64,000 nucleotides of DNA from DATMER01 sp035556715 (GTDB lineage Bacteria; Acidobacteriota; Thermoanaerobaculia; Multivoradales; UBA5704): assembly GCA_035556715.1 (NCBI GenBank), contig DATMER010000145.1, positions 142,680 through 206,679 of the forward strand, given 5' to 3'. The translations under genes and the position numbers were made by a program. Below, one piece after another: positions 24,027-33,271 of this stretch. Within the stretch, counting starts at the first letter, position 1. Each line of letters starts with the position of its first letter. Below the pieces are notes generated by a model. That model did no database searches. It worked only from the letters and a program-made list of their open reading frames with translations, and was not told where the DNA came from.

Positions 24027-24527
24027 ATGAGCGACCCCAACCAGGAACTTCGAGTCGAGATCCGTGGTCTGATGTTGGATCCCTCGTCCAACGTTCCGAT
24101 CGTCATACTCCGCGACACCCAGAGCCAGCTCTTCCTGCCGATCTGGATCGGCGTCTTCGAGGCCAACGCCATCGCCCTCAAGATCGAGGGAGTCGAGCCT
24201 CCTCGTCCCATGACCCACGACCTCCTTCGCCTGATGCTCGAGCAGCTCGGCGCCACGGTGGAGAAGATCGTCATCTCCGACCTGAAGGAGAGCACCTTCT
24301 TCGCCGTCATCCACGTGCAGCAGGACGGGCGCTCCCTCGGCATCGACGCCCGGCCGAGCGACGCGATCGCCCTGGCCCTGCGGGTGGAAGCGCCGATCTT
24401 CGTCCTCCGCGGCGTGCTCGACAAGGCCCAGGCGGCCGAGCTGGCCGGCCAGGTGACCGACGAGGAGCGGCTCAAGAAATGGCTGGAGGAGATCAGCCCC
24501 GAAGAGCTCGGCAAATGGACGATGTAG
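24027..24527 (+). CDS. Bifunctional nuclease (BFN/DUF151) family protein
   Basis: 166 residues. NVPIVILRDTQSQLFLPIWIGVFEANAIALKIEGVEPPRPMTHDLL is the core BFN motif; DGRSLGIDARPSDAIALALRVEAPIFV is the second block. The C-terminus is a UVR-like helix (DEERLKKWLEEISPEELGKW). Plant and bacterial homologues have reported nuclease activity; the bacterial role is unclear. A hairpin terminator follows at 24586. Confidence 0.9.
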   Translation: MSDPNQELRVEIRGLMLDPSSNVPIVILRDTQSQLFLPIWIGVFEANAIALKIEGVEPPRPMTHDLLRLMLEQLGATVEKIVISDLKESTFFAVIHVQQDGRSLGIDARPSDAIALALRVEAPIFVLRGVLDKAQAAELAGQVTDEERLKKWLEEISPEELGKWTM

Positions 24528-24563
24528 CGCCTAAGTGACAGATTTCCAAGCAGTTACCCTCAA

Positions 24564-24579
24564 TGTCGGCGCGCCGACA
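24564..24579. promoter_or_regulatory. Perfect 16-bp palindrome upstream of parA
   Basis: TGTCGGCGCGCCGACA is its own reverse complement and sits 57 bases before the parA start, just before the terminator. It is the same length as classical parS and shares the TGT...ACA ends, but the centre differs completely from the usual TTTCACGTGAAA. It could be an operator or a divergent ParB site; function not shown. Confidence 0.4.
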
Positions 24580-24585
24580 TCCCCT

Positions 24586-24619
24586 GCCCCGGAGCTTGAC
24601 CCGCTCCGGGGCTTCTTCT
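24586..24619 (+). terminator. Rho-independent terminator between BFN gene and parA
   Basis: A perfect 10-bp stem (GCCCCGGAGC / GCTCCGGGGC) with a 7-base loop is followed by TTCTTCT. It ends the transcript running from the miaB/BFN side, so parAB has its own promoter or reads through. Confidence 0.8.
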
Positions 24620-24635
24620 AGACTGCCGACCTCTC

Positions 24636-25394
24636 ATGATCATCGCCATCACCAACCAGAAGGGTGGAGTCGGCAAGACCACGACCGCGATCAATCTGGC
24701 CGCGGCCCTCGCCAGCAAGGGTGTCCGGACCCTGGTGGTCGACATGGACCCCCAGGCGAACAGCTCGATGTCCTTCCTGGACATCCACGAGCTGAAGCTC
24801 TCCGTCTATGATGCCCTGACCGAATCGCATGTCCAACTGACCGACGTCATCCGGCCCGCCGAGAAGGTTGAGAACCTGGACATTGCCCCGACGACCATTG
24901 CCCTGGCGAAGATCGAGGCCAAGCTCATCGGTGAGTTGGACAGCCACTTCCGCCTCAAGGACAAGCTCCAGGCCATCCAGGACGGCTACGACTACGTCAT
25001 CATCGACACGCCCCCAACCCTGGGGATCATCACGGTGAACGCCCTGGTGGCGGCCACCCATGTGCTGATCCCGATCCAGGCCAGCTACTTCGCCCTGGAA
25101 GGGACGGACGACCTCCTGGAGACCATCGACAAGATCAAGGTGCGGGCCAACCCCCAACTCCAGATCCTGGGAGCGCTGATCACCATGTATGACAAGAGGA
25201 CGCTGCTCGCCAAGGACATCTACGAGCAGATCCAGAACGTGTTCGGAACCAAGGTCTTCGAGACCGTGATCACGAAGAGCGTCCGTCTCGAAGAGAGCCC
25301 GGCCTACCGGGAGTCGATCTTCACCTTCGCGCCCAGGTCGACGGGAGCCTATGAGTATTACCGGCTTTCCGAGGAGGTGCTGAGCCGTGTCTGA
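24636..25394 (+). CDS. parA: Chromosome-partitioning ATPase ParA (Soj)
   Basis: 252 residues. The deviant Walker A NQKGGVGKTTTAINLAAAL begins the protein. Motif A' VDMDPQANSS and motif B YVIIDTPPTLGIITVNAL follow. The lack of an N-terminal HTH marks a chromosomal Soj type. ParA forms a nucleoid-bound gradient that moves ParB-parS complexes. It overlaps parB by eight bases. Confidence 0.95.
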   Translation: MIIAITNQKGGVGKTTTAINLAAALASKGVRTLVVDMDPQANSSMSFLDIHELKLSVYDALTESHVQLTDVIRPAEKVENLDIAPTTIALAKIEAKLIGELDSHFRLKDKLQAIQDGYDYVIIDTPPTLGIITVNALVAATHVLIPIQASYFALEGTDDLLETIDKIKVRANPQLQILGALITMYDKRTLLAKDIYEQIQNVFGTKVFETVITKSVRLEESPAYRESIFTFAPRSTGAYEYYRLSEEVLSRV

Positions 25395-26271
25395 GCCGTC
25401 TCGCAAGCGGGGCCTGCCGATGCGCGTCAAGATGCGTCACGACACGCACTTCGTGGAGGAGCTGACCGCCCGCCACGAGACGCCGGTGGGGAAGATGGTC
25501 CCCCTTTCAACGATCGAGCCGGACCCGCACCAGCCCCGGTCCACCATGGGGGACCTGGCCGAGCTGGTGGCCTCCATCCGCGAGAAGGGGGTCCTGGAGC
25601 CGATCCTGGTCCGGCCGCGGCCCGAGCCCGAGGATCAGGATCCGGCCCCTCCTGCCGGCATTTTGTACCGGATTATTTCCGGCGAACGGCGCTACCGGGC
25701 CTCCCAGGAGGCGGGGCTCTACGAGGTGCCGGTCATCGAGATGGACGTCTCGGAGCAGGAAGCTCTTGAGATCGCCCTGATCGAGAACCTGCAGCGCAAG
25801 GACCTCACCCCCTTTGAAGAGGCCGAGGGTTACCGCCTTCTGGCCGAGCGGCACGAGTACACGCACGAGGAGATCGCCACGGCCGTGGGCAAGTCCCGGA
25901 CGGTCGTCACGGAGAGCCTGTCCCTCCTGCAGATGCCACCCCGGGTCCGGGACACGGTCCAAGCCCTGGCCCTGACTTCCAAGTCGCTCCTGCTGGAGGT
26001 GCTGAAGGCCGGTGAGGAGCAGGAGATGATCGAGCTCCTCGAAGAGGTCGCCCGCCGCGGTCTGAACCGCGACGATCTCAGGCAGCGCCTCCGCCGGAGC
26101 ACCGGTGGCGGCAAAAGCGGCGGACGGCGCCGGCCCTACGTGTTCCGCTTCAAGTCCCCGGACCGGAGCTACAACCTTTCGATGACGTTTCGCCAGAGCG
26201 AAGTGGACAAGGAAGACCTGATCCGCGCGCTCGAGCAGATCCTCCTGGACCTCCGCCAAGAGACGGCCTGA
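25387..26271 (+). CDS. parB: ParB/RepB/Spo0J partition protein
   Basis: 294 residues from GTG 25387, within the end of parA. The ParB N-terminal CTPase domain shows VPLSTIEPDPHQPRSTMGDLAELVASIREKGVLEPILVRP and the GERRYRASQEAGL motif, then ENLQRKDLTPFEEAEGYRLL. An HTH (YTHEEIATAVGKSRTVVTESLSLL) binds parS. A ~25-residue proline- and acid-rich insert (RPEPEDQDPAPPAG) precedes the GERR motif. Confidence 0.95.
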   Translation: MSEPSRKRGLPMRVKMRHDTHFVEELTARHETPVGKMVPLSTIEPDPHQPRSTMGDLAELVASIREKGVLEPILVRPRPEPEDQDPAPPAGILYRIISGERRYRASQEAGLYEVPVIEMDVSEQEALEIALIENLQRKDLTPFEEAEGYRLLAERHEYTHEEIATAVGKSRTVVTESLSLLQMPPRVRDTVQALALTSKSLLLEVLKAGEEQEMIELLEEVARRGLNRDDLRQRLRRSTGGGKSGGRRRPYVFRFKSPDRSYNLSMTFRQSEVDKEDLIRALEQILLDLRQETA

Positions 26272-26360
26272 GATCCTCGGAAGAGGCTCGCCGGCCGGCT
26301 TTTCCGCGCGCCTGCAGTCATTCTGGTAAGGCACATTATGTAAACCCATCTCGTCGGCGG

Positions 26361-26774
26361 TTAGCCGGCGAGCCATTCCGCAGCCAGATCCTCGTCCTCC
26401 TCCAAGCGGAGCTTGACGACCTCGACGGGAAGGACTTCCTGGAGCTGCCCGTGAATCCAACGGATGAGGTTCTCGCTCGACGGGATGTCTCTTCCGTCCT
26501 GGAACTCCGGGAAGGCTGAGTTGAGGTGCTGGTGGTCCAGGCGGTCGATGACCCGCGTAGTGACCAGGCTGTCGAGGATGCCGAGGTCGACGATGAAACC
26601 GGTCGACGGATCGACCTCTCCCTGAACCGTGACGAAGAGCCGGTAGTTATGGCCGTGTCCCGGCAGGTTCGCGCACTTGCCGAAACGGGCCCGGTTCTCG
26701 TCCTCGCTCCAGTCCGGACGGCGGTACAGATGGCTGGCGCTGAACCGGAAGCGGCGCTCAAGTCGAACTTTCAT
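26361..26774 (-). CDS. queD: 6-carboxy-5,6,7,8-tetrahydropterin synthase / PTPS family
   Basis: 137 residues. FSASHLYRR supplies the first zinc His. GKCANLPGHGHNYRLFVTVQG carries the catalytic Cys and the other two zinc histidines (HGHNY). VDLGILDSLV and DHQHLNSAFPEF plus SSENLIRWI (catalytic Glu) complete the family pattern. It converts dihydroneopterin triphosphate to 6-carboxytetrahydropterin on the way to queuosine. No other que gene is visible. It converges on parB. Confidence 0.88.
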   Translation of the reverse strand: MKVRLERRFRFSASHLYRRPDWSEDENRARFGKCANLPGHGHNYRLFVTVQGEVDPSTGFIVDLGILDSLVTTRVIDRLDHQHLNSAFPEFQDGRDIPSSENLIRWIHGQLQEVLPVEVVKLRLEEDEDLAAEWLAG

Positions 26775-26799
26775 GCGAGTTTCCTCATAGAATAGGGCC

Positions 26800-29202
26800 G
26801 TGCGCGTAAGCCGGTTCCGCCTCGACCGCTACATCGTATCCGAGATCCTCGGCCCCCTCGGCCTGGGGTTCCTGGTCTATACCTTCATCCTCCTGCTCCG
26901 GTTCCTGTTCGACTCCGCCGAGATGATCATCCGGCGAGGCCTGCCGGTCTCCATCGTCGGCGAGCTGTTGATGCTGACCCTGCCGAACATCGTGGTGCTC
27001 ACGCTCCCGATGTCACTGCTGTTCGGCATCCTCATCGCCGTGGGCCGCCTGTCTTCCGACAGCGAGCTCATCGCCATGCGCTCGTCCGGCATCAGCCTGC
27101 TGACGCTCTACCGGCCGATCCTCCTCCTCTCGGCGGTCCTCACTCTCCTCAACACTTGGCTCATGGTCTACGCCCTCCCTTGGGGCAACCACGCTCTGCA
27201 GCAGCTCCGGTTGGAGATCACGACTCAGAGCATCTCGCAGCAGGTCCAGCCCCGGGTCTTCTACGAGGAATGGGAGGGCAAGGTCCTCTACGTCTTCGAG
27301 ACGCCCGAGGGCGAGGATCGCTGGAAGGGGGTGTTCCTGGCCGAGTCGGTCCCGGCCAGCCAGGACAACGAGATCACGATTGCGGACTGGGGCGAGGTCC
27401 GGGTGGAGCCGGACGGCGAGCGCGTCGTGCTCCGGCTCTACAACGCGATCCGGCACAAGGTGGACCTGAACGCTCCCGACCGCTACGAGATCAGCCGCCA
27501 CCGGCGGCTCGACCTCATTCTCGAAGAGCAGTTCACCAGCGAGCAGAAGGCCAAGATCTCGGTCTCCAAGGGGATCCGGGAGCTGACCCTCGAAGAGCTG
27601 CAGAGGCTCAGGCAGGACCCGACTGCCTCCGCCGAGCAGAGGAACCTGGCGCGCGTCGAGATCCACAAGAAGTTCTCGATCCCGGCCGCCTGCCTGGTCT
27701 TCGGCCTGTTCGCGCTCCCTCTCGGGATCAACAACCGCCGAGGGGGCAAAGCCTCGGGGTTCGCGCTCTCGATCGGGGTCATCGTCCTCTACTACGTGCT
27801 GCTGAGCAACGGCGAGGAGGCGGCGCGCTACGGACGCATCCCGGGGTGGGTGGCCATGTGGGCGCCGAACGTCCTCATGGCCGCGGGGGGCCTGTTCCTC
27901 CTCGTGCGGCGGAACAAGGACAAGAGCCTCCTCCTGAGCCGCATCGACCGCTGGGTCCGGCAGGACGTCTGGCGCGGCCTTCTCTTCCTGAAGAGGCGCC
28001 GCCAGGCGCGCAAACAGGAGAGGCAGGTCGAGCAGGTCGAGCGCACAGAGCAGGTCGAGCGCCGGCGCAGGTCGCGGCCGGAGCTGGTGCTCCTGCTCCC
28101 CCGCCTTCGGCTTGCCTTTCCGAACCTGCTCGACCGGTACGTGGTGCGGATCTTCACCATGGTGTTCGCCCTGGTGGTCCTGTCGGGGGTGTCGCTCTTC
28201 GTCATCTTCGACCTGAGCGAGACCATCGACGAGATCCTCAAGAACAAGGTCCCCTCCGGCCTGGTCCTGAACTACTACAAGTACTCGTCGCTCCAGATGT
28301 TCTACGACATCGCCCCGGTGGTCGTGCTGGTGACCACGCTGATGACCTTCAGCCTGCTCGGCCGCACGAACGAGATCACCGCCTGCAAGGCGCTCGGCAT
28401 GAGCCTCTACCGCCTAGCTCTGCCGGCCCTCGCGGCGTCCCTGCTCGTGACCCTGTTCTGCGGTTACCTGGAGTCGGCCGTGCTCCCGGCCTCGAACGCG
28501 AAAGTCGCGCAGCTCAAGGACCGGATCCGGGGCAGCGAGACCGTGAGGACCTATCGCCGTGCCGACCGGCAGTGGCTGTTCGGACAGGGGCGCTACATCT
28601 ACAACTACCTGCATTACGACCCGCAGCGTCCGGCCCTGCAGCGGCTGCAGGTCTTCGACTTCGACGAGAGCCACCGGCTCTCCAGGCGCCTGGTCGCGGA
28701 CTCCGCCGTGTTCCTCGGCGAGGTCTGGCGGTTCTCGAACGGCTGGTCGCGCTCCTTCCGGAGCGTGGAGGTCACGGACTACCGTCGCTTCACCGGGGAC
28801 AAGATCGTCCGCTACCCGGAGACGCCTGATTACTTCGAGTCGGAGATCCGTCCTCCCGAGCAGATGCGCTACAGCGAGCTCAAGGACTACATTCAGGAGC
28901 TGAAGGACAGCGGCCAGCCCGTCCCCGAGCTCCAGGTGCAGTTGCAGAACAAGATTGCTTTCCCGGTGGTGTCGCTGGTCATGGCGCTGGTCGCCCTCCC
29001 CTTCGCCTTCCGCCTCGGACGGCAGGGGGCGCTCTACGGCCTGGGCGTATCCGTGGTCCTGGGCATGGTCTTCCTGGGGATCTTCGCGTTCTTCACCACC
29101 CTCGGCGAGGCCGGAGCGCTGCCGCCGGCCGTGGCGGTCTGGAGCCCAAGCGCGGTGTTCGCCGTACTCTCGGTCTACCTGTTCCTCGGAGTGAAGACCT
29201 AG
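26800..29202 (+). CDS. LptF-LptG fusion, LPS export permease
   Basis: 800 residues, about twice a normal YjgP/YjgQ protein. The N-terminal half (LDRYIVSEILGPLGLGFLVYTFILLLRFLFDSAEMI; PNIVVLTLPMSLLFGILIAVGRLSSDSELIAMRSSG) is LptF-like. A charged Arg/Glu linker (RRRQARKQERQVEQVERTEQ) at about residue 400 joins it to an LptG-like half (LLDRYVVRIFTMVFALVVLSGVSLFVIFDLSE; VVLVTTLMTFSLLGRTNEITACKALGMS). Each half has the expected first membrane group, periplasmic jellyroll and C-terminal three helices. One chain therefore supplies both permease subunits for LptB. It shares a CTAG with the convergent ndh stop. Confidence 0.9.
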   Translation: MRVSRFRLDRYIVSEILGPLGLGFLVYTFILLLRFLFDSAEMIIRRGLPVSIVGELLMLTLPNIVVLTLPMSLLFGILIAVGRLSSDSELIAMRSSGISLLTLYRPILLLSAVLTLLNTWLMVYALPWGNHALQQLRLEITTQSISQQVQPRVFYEEWEGKVLYVFETPEGEDRWKGVFLAESVPASQDNEITIADWGEVRVEPDGERVVLRLYNAIRHKVDLNAPDRYEISRHRRLDLILEEQFTSEQKAKISVSKGIRELTLEELQRLRQDPTASAEQRNLARVEIHKKFSIPAACLVFGLFALPLGINNRRGGKASGFALSIGVIVLYYVLLSNGEEAARYGRIPGWVAMWAPNVLMAAGGLFLLVRRNKDKSLLLSRIDRWVRQDVWRGLLFLKRRRQARKQERQVEQVERTEQVERRRRSRPELVLLLPRLRLAFPNLLDRYVVRIFTMVFALVVLSGVSLFVIFDLSETIDEILKNKVPSGLVLNYYKYSSLQMFYDIAPVVVLVTTLMTFSLLGRTNEITACKALGMSLYRLALPALAASLLVTLFCGYLESAVLPASNAKVAQLKDRIRGSETVRTYRRADRQWLFGQGRYIYNYLHYDPQRPALQRLQVFDFDESHRLSRRLVADSAVFLGEVWRFSNGWSRSFRSVEVTDYRRFTGDKIVRYPETPDYFESEIRPPEQMRYSELKDYIQELKDSGQPVPELQVQLQNKIAFPVVSLVMALVALPFAFRLGRQGALYGLGVSVVLGMVFLGIFAFFTTLGEAGALPPAVAVWSPSAVFAVLSVYLFLGVKT

Positions 29203-30431
29203 AAGCGGCTCAGGTCGCGGCCGAACAGCCGGGCCTTGACCCAGTCGAAGAGGACCTTGATCTTGTTGGCCGGGCTCACCAGCTTGGTCAGGTAGACCGA
29301 GCGCCAGAAGAGCCAGGCCCCCCGGCCGCTCCACTTGACCTTGGGCAGGTCCGCCAGCGCCTCTCCCCCGCCGATGTAGGCGAGCATTCCAGAGGCCTTG
29401 AAGCGGAACGGCTCGACGGTCGCGCCGTCCCGGAGGTCGGCGAAGGCGCCGGCGAGATACTTGCCCTGCTGCTGCGCGACCTGGGCGGTGGCGGGCAGCG
29501 GCGGCTCCCCCACCGCGGCGCAGTCGCCGATCGCGTAGACCCCTTCCCTCCCCGGGAGACGAAGGTAGCCGTCGACCACCAGGCGCCCCCGCCGGTCGAG
29601 GGGCTCGCCCAGGGAGGCGATCAAGGGGACGGGCGCGTTGCCGCCCGCCCACAGGACGAGGCCGCAGTGGAGGACCTCCCCGCCCTGGAGCACGACGCGG
29701 TCCCGCTCGACGGCCTGCACCTTGGCTTGCATGCGCACCTCGATGCCCGTGCGGAGGAAGTGCCGCCGCGTGTAGTCGCCCAGGGCCTCGTCGAAGCTGG
29801 TGAGCAGCCTCTCCAGGGCCTCGACCAGGACCACCCTTGCCATCGGCGCGAGCTTGGGATAGCTGTGGCGCAGCTCCTCGTCGATCAGGTCGTCGATCTC
29901 CGCCGCCACCTCGACCCCGGTGGGACCGCCGCCGCAGACCACGAACGTGAGGCGCTGGCGCACCTCGTCCGGGGTGAGCCCCGGGATCTCCGCGCGGGCG
30001 AACTGCTCCAGCACCCCCCGCCGGACAGCGCGGGCGTCCTCCACGCTGGCGAGCTTGAGAGCGTGCTCGCGGACCCCGGGAATGCCATAGTCCCCCACCG
30101 CCGCGCCGACGGCGATCACCAGGAAGTCGTACGGGAGCGTGAACCGCTCTCCCCCCACCGCGCCGGTGCAGTGGACCTGGCGGGAGCCCCAGTCGACCGA
30201 CTCCGCGAAACCCTCGACCACGTGGACCCCCTGCAGCCGGCGCCGGGAGGGCTCCAGGATGCTCCGGAACTCGACGCTCCCGCTGGCGGCGGAGGGGAGC
30301 AGCGGGGTGAAGAGGAAGTAGTTGCGGGGGCTGAGGAGGGTCGCGTCCCATTCGCGCGTCCGGATCCGGGAGAGGAGGGAGAATCCTCCGAACCCGCTCC
30401 CCAGCACCAGCAGCTTGGGACGTTCGGTCAT
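29199..30431 (-). CDS. ndh: Type II NADH dehydrogenase-like FAD oxidoreductase
   Basis: 410 residues from ATG 30431. The FAD-binding motif LLVLGSGFGGFSLL starts the protein. The NAD(H)-binding fold follows at FVVCGGGPTGVEVAAEI. The flavin segment VYAIGDCA is present, and the C-terminus has an amphipathic Trp/Lys/Arg-rich region (WSGRGAWLFWRSVYLTKLV) typical for membrane association. It oxidises NADH and reduces quinone without proton pumping. Ends tail-to-tail with the LPS permease. Confidence 0.88.
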   Translation of the reverse strand: MTERPKLLVLGSGFGGFSLLSRIRTREWDATLLSPRNYFLFTPLLPSAASGSVEFRSILEPSRRRLQGVHVVEGFAESVDWGSRQVHCTGAVGGERFTLPYDFLVIAVGAAVGDYGIPGVREHALKLASVEDARAVRRGVLEQFARAEIPGLTPDEVRQRLTFVVCGGGPTGVEVAAEIDDLIDEELRHSYPKLAPMARVVLVEALERLLTSFDEALGDYTRRHFLRTGIEVRMQAKVQAVERDRVVLQGGEVLHCGLVLWAGGNAPVPLIASLGEPLDRRGRLVVDGYLRLPGREGVYAIGDCAAVGEPPLPATAQVAQQQGKYLAGAFADLRDGATVEPFRFKASGMLAYIGGGEALADLPKVKWSGRGAWLFWRSVYLTKLVSPANKIKVLFDWVKARLFGRDLSRF

Positions 30432-30464
30432 GGGCTGGGGCGCCTGCAATCCTGTAGCCAGTCT

Positions 30465-31775
30465 TTAAGCGGAGTACTCGAAACGGAGCTTGGGGTCGGT
30501 GCGGGCCCGCCGCAGGAAGGAGCGGATCTCGTCGAGCAGGCCGGAGCTCAGCTTCTCCACCCGGACCGCCTGCTGGAAGACGATCAGGGCGGCGACCGCC
30601 TCGCGGTGGATGTCCCGGGACTGAAAGATCGGGAGCATCTCTTCCGCGAGGCGCCGCATCTCCCCGGCCCGAGCCTGGCCGGCATAGAGGCCGGCCAAGT
30701 CGAGGCAGACCAGGGCCGCGCTGAAGCCGGCGCCCTGGCCGAGAAAGCCGGCGAGGGCCTCGGCGAGGGCCTGCTCCGCCTCATGGAGGTGGCCCAGGGC
30801 CTGCTGGATCTTGCCCTCCAGCCAGCGCAGCCGCAGGTTCAACAGCTCGCCGCCGTGCTCCAGGAACTCGGCCCGGGACGCCTTCAGGAGGAACCAGGCC
30901 TCCTGGTTCCGGCCGCTCTCGTGGAGGTACAGCATCAGGTTGTGACGGGCCGAGAGGTCGAGGCGCCGCTCGCGCATGGGGTCGATCAGGCCGAGCCCCT
31001 TGCGCAGCCAGCGGACCGCGGGCTCGAGCTCGCCCGCCGCGCCGTGGACGCTCCCCTTCTGGACGAAGGCGCGGCCGACCAGGTGGAAATCCCGGAACTG
31101 GCGGTAAACAGCGATTACCTCGTCGAGCAGGCCGTGCGCCTCGCCGAGCCGGCGCTGGTCCCGCCGCAGGAGTGCCTCGAGCTCGAGCAGGCGCGCCTCC
31201 TCGAAGATGTCGCCGGTCCCTACCCCCAGAAGGGTCTCGGCCACCTCGAACGCCTGGTCCGCGCCGCGGAGATCGGCCCGGTTCCGCAGCACCTCCCCCA
31301 GGCATGCCCAGGCCCGGGCCTTGAAATCATTGACAATCTCGGCCCCGTAGCGCCGGACGTCGAGCTCCTGGGAGACGGCGACCGCCAGCTCGGCGAGCTC
31401 CTCGGCGCGGGCCGTGTCAGCATGCACGACGTCGTGGCAGCTCTCGATCAGGCGCTGGCAGAGGGGGCAGGATTGGAGCTCCCGGTCGGTCCGGATGCGG
31501 ACCAGCTTCGCGGCCGGCGAGAGGCCCTCGAGGCGCTGGAGCAGCTCGGGGACGCGGGAGTGCTCGCGGAGCAGGGTGAGCGCCCGCTCGCTCAGGCCGA
31601 TCTCTCCGATCTCCTGAAGGATCTCCGCTTCCGCCGGGCCGGGGTCAGCCGATTTCTCCGGCTCCCGAAGCCGCAGGCCGTCGGCGTGCGCGAGGAGGCG
31701 GCGGATCCTCCTCCGCCTCTCGACAGGGCTCAGCTCTCCTTGCAGGAGATTAACGATCTCGTCATCGAAAACCAT
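30465..31775 (-). CDS. TPR-type protein, paralogue of the ECF-linked regulators
   Basis: 436 residues from ATG 31775, chosen because AAGGAG lies 8 bases upstream. The body is a series of helical TPR-like hairpins (YGAEIVNDFKARAWACLGEVLRNRADLRGADQAFEVAE...). It aligns in order with 31907-33271 and 34890-36188: 'AWA.LG...R...D..GA...F..A' and then 'LSARHNLMLYLHESGRNQEAW', 'LLNLRLRWLEGKIQQALG', 'AEEMLPIFQSRDIHREAVAALIVFQQA'. It has CPLCQRLIESCHD early on, but not the H-x4-C-x2-C motif of its two paralogues. No signal peptide or membrane helix. It is downstream of that pair with no sigma gene of its own. Confidence 0.7.
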   Translation of the reverse strand: MVFDDEIVNLLQGELSPVERRRRIRRLLAHADGLRLREPEKSADPGPAEAEILQEIGEIGLSERALTLLREHSRVPELLQRLEGLSPAAKLVRIRTDRELQSCPLCQRLIESCHDVVHADTARAEELAELAVAVSQELDVRRYGAEIVNDFKARAWACLGEVLRNRADLRGADQAFEVAETLLGVGTGDIFEEARLLELEALLRRDQRRLGEAHGLLDEVIAVYRQFRDFHLVGRAFVQKGSVHGAAGELEPAVRWLRKGLGLIDPMRERRLDLSARHNLMLYLHESGRNQEAWFLLKASRAEFLEHGGELLNLRLRWLEGKIQQALGHLHEAEQALAEALAGFLGQGAGFSAALVCLDLAGLYAGQARAGEMRRLAEEMLPIFQSRDIHREAVAALIVFQQAVRVEKLSSGLLDEIRSFLRRARTDPKLRFEYSA

Positions 31776-31906
31776 GCACGGCTCCTTGCGCGGAACGGTT
31801 CGTCCGAAGAGGCAGGAGCCTTCAACCGAAAAACGACGACAAGCAAGAGATGTCCCATCACAGTGCCGCAAGCTCGGAAAAGCGTGACACCTGTCGGAGG
31901 GATCGT

Positions 31907-33271
31907 TCAGAAAGACGGCGGCTCGGTGAACTGCAGGTCGGGATGGTGCCTCGCCTTCCGGAGGAAGCTTCCAACCTCCTGGACGAGGACGAGCCCTGCC
32001 CGCTCCATCTGCGCGGCCTGCTGGAGGACGGAGAGGGCGCCCAGGGCCTCGCGGTGGATGCGCCGCGAGCGGAAGACCTCGAGCATCTCGTCGGCGAGGC
32101 GGCGCACGTCCGAGGTCCGGCCCTGCGCCGCATAGACCTCGGCGAGGTCGAGCGAGGCGAGGGCGGCGTCGTAGTCGAGGCCGAGCTCGAGGAAGGCCTC
32201 CCGGACCTCGCGGAAGGCTACGGCCGCCTGCTCGTGGCGCTGGAGGCCAAGGGCCACGGTGCCTTCCAGCCAGCGGAGGCGCAGGAGGTTCAAGCGGTCC
32301 CCCTGCTTCAGGTAGAGCGGGCGCGTATGAAAGAGGAGAGCGAAGGCCTCCCGGGGGCGCCCGCTGTCGCACAGAGCGGAGATCAGGTTGTGCCGCGCAG
32401 CGAGGAAGATGCGCGGCTCCTCGTCCGGGCTGAGCAGCTCGAGCGCGCGCCGCAGGAGAGAGATCTCGACCTCCACGTCGCCGGTCTCGCCGCAGATCAG
32501 GGACTTCTGCTGCAGCGACCGCCCGAGAAGGCTGCGTTGGCCGAGCTTCCGGTAAATGGAGATGACGCGGTCCATCAGGCGGGTGGCCTCGTCGAAACGA
32601 CGCTGATCTCTGCGGAGGGAGGCTTCGAAGTCCAGCACGCGGGCGGTCTCGAGGGAGGTGATCCGCTGCATGTCGAGCAGCGATGTCGCGGTTTCGAAGG
32701 CCTGTTCAGCCCCGTCGTAGTCCAAGTTGATGCGGAGCGCGTTGCCGAGCTGGGCCCAGGCGCGCGCGCGCAGCCCGGCGACACCCTCTTCCTCTCGGTC
32801 TTCCTTGGCCAGCTCCGCCATGCGTTCGGCAATGGCCACGCCGAGGCGCGCCAGCACGGTCGCCCGCGACGGCTCGCGGAAGCCGGCTTCGTGCGCCTGC
32901 TCCAGGAGGATCTCGCACAGCATGCGGCTCCGGAAGCGGCCGCTGTTGGAGACGAGCAGATGCTGCCGCGCCGGAGGATGGCGCATCAGCTCCTCGAACA
33001 GCTCGCGACCCTGGGCACGCTCCCTCGCGGTCTCGGCCTCGCGGACCAGGATGACCCGGAAGATCCGGTCGATGACCTCGTCATGGACGCTCCGGCCTCC
33101 GCTGGGCTCCCTCTCCCCTACCCCGCCGCGCTCCCAGAGGCTGGCGGTGGCCCGCCGGCACTCAGAGCAGCCGGACAGCAGATGCTGCGACACCTGCTTC
33201 ATCTCGGCTGTCTGCAGGTCGCCGAGGACGAAGCGCTCCAGCACCGGGCGGGGCGGATGGGTCTCTGTCAT
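31907..33271 (-). CDS. Zinc-motif/TPR protein paired with an ECF sigma factor (putative anti-sigma)
   Basis: 454 residues. The start ATG overlaps the sigma-factor stop by four bases (ATGA), so the pair is translationally coupled. Near residue 30, SQHLLSGCSECRRA gives H-x4-C-x2-C, the zinc motif of ZAS-type anti-sigma factors. The rest is TPR-like helical hairpins. No membrane helix, so sensing would be in the cytoplasm. The paralogue at 34890 has the same layout. An anti-sigma role is inferred from motif and gene order; the long TPR part is unlike classical RseA/RsrA proteins. Confidence 0.7.
   Translation of the reverse strand: MTETHPPRPVLERFVLGDLQTAEMKQVSQHLLSGCSECRRATASLWERGGVGEREPSGGRSVHDEVIDRIFRVILVREAETARERAQGRELFEELMRHPPARQHLLVSNSGRFRSRMLCEILLEQAHEAGFREPSRATVLARLGVAIAERMAELAKEDREEEGVAGLRARAWAQLGNALRINLDYDGAEQAFETATSLLDMQRITSLETARVLDFEASLRRDQRRFDEATRLMDRVISIYRKLGQRSLLGRSLQQKSLICGETGDVEVEISLLRRALELLSPDEEPRIFLAARHNLISALCDSGRPREAFALLFHTRPLYLKQGDRLNLLRLRWLEGTVALGLQRHEQAAVAFREVREAFLELGLDYDAALASLDLAEVYAAQGRTSDVRRLADEMLEVFRSRRIHREALGALSVLQQAAQMERAGLVLVQEVGSFLRKARHHPDLQFTEPPSF

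Noticed and set aside
26280..26372. Strong terminator hairpin between parB and queD
   Set aside because: CTCGTCGGC/GCCGGCGAG pairs across the queD stop but has mismatches and no T-run on either strand, so I do not call it.
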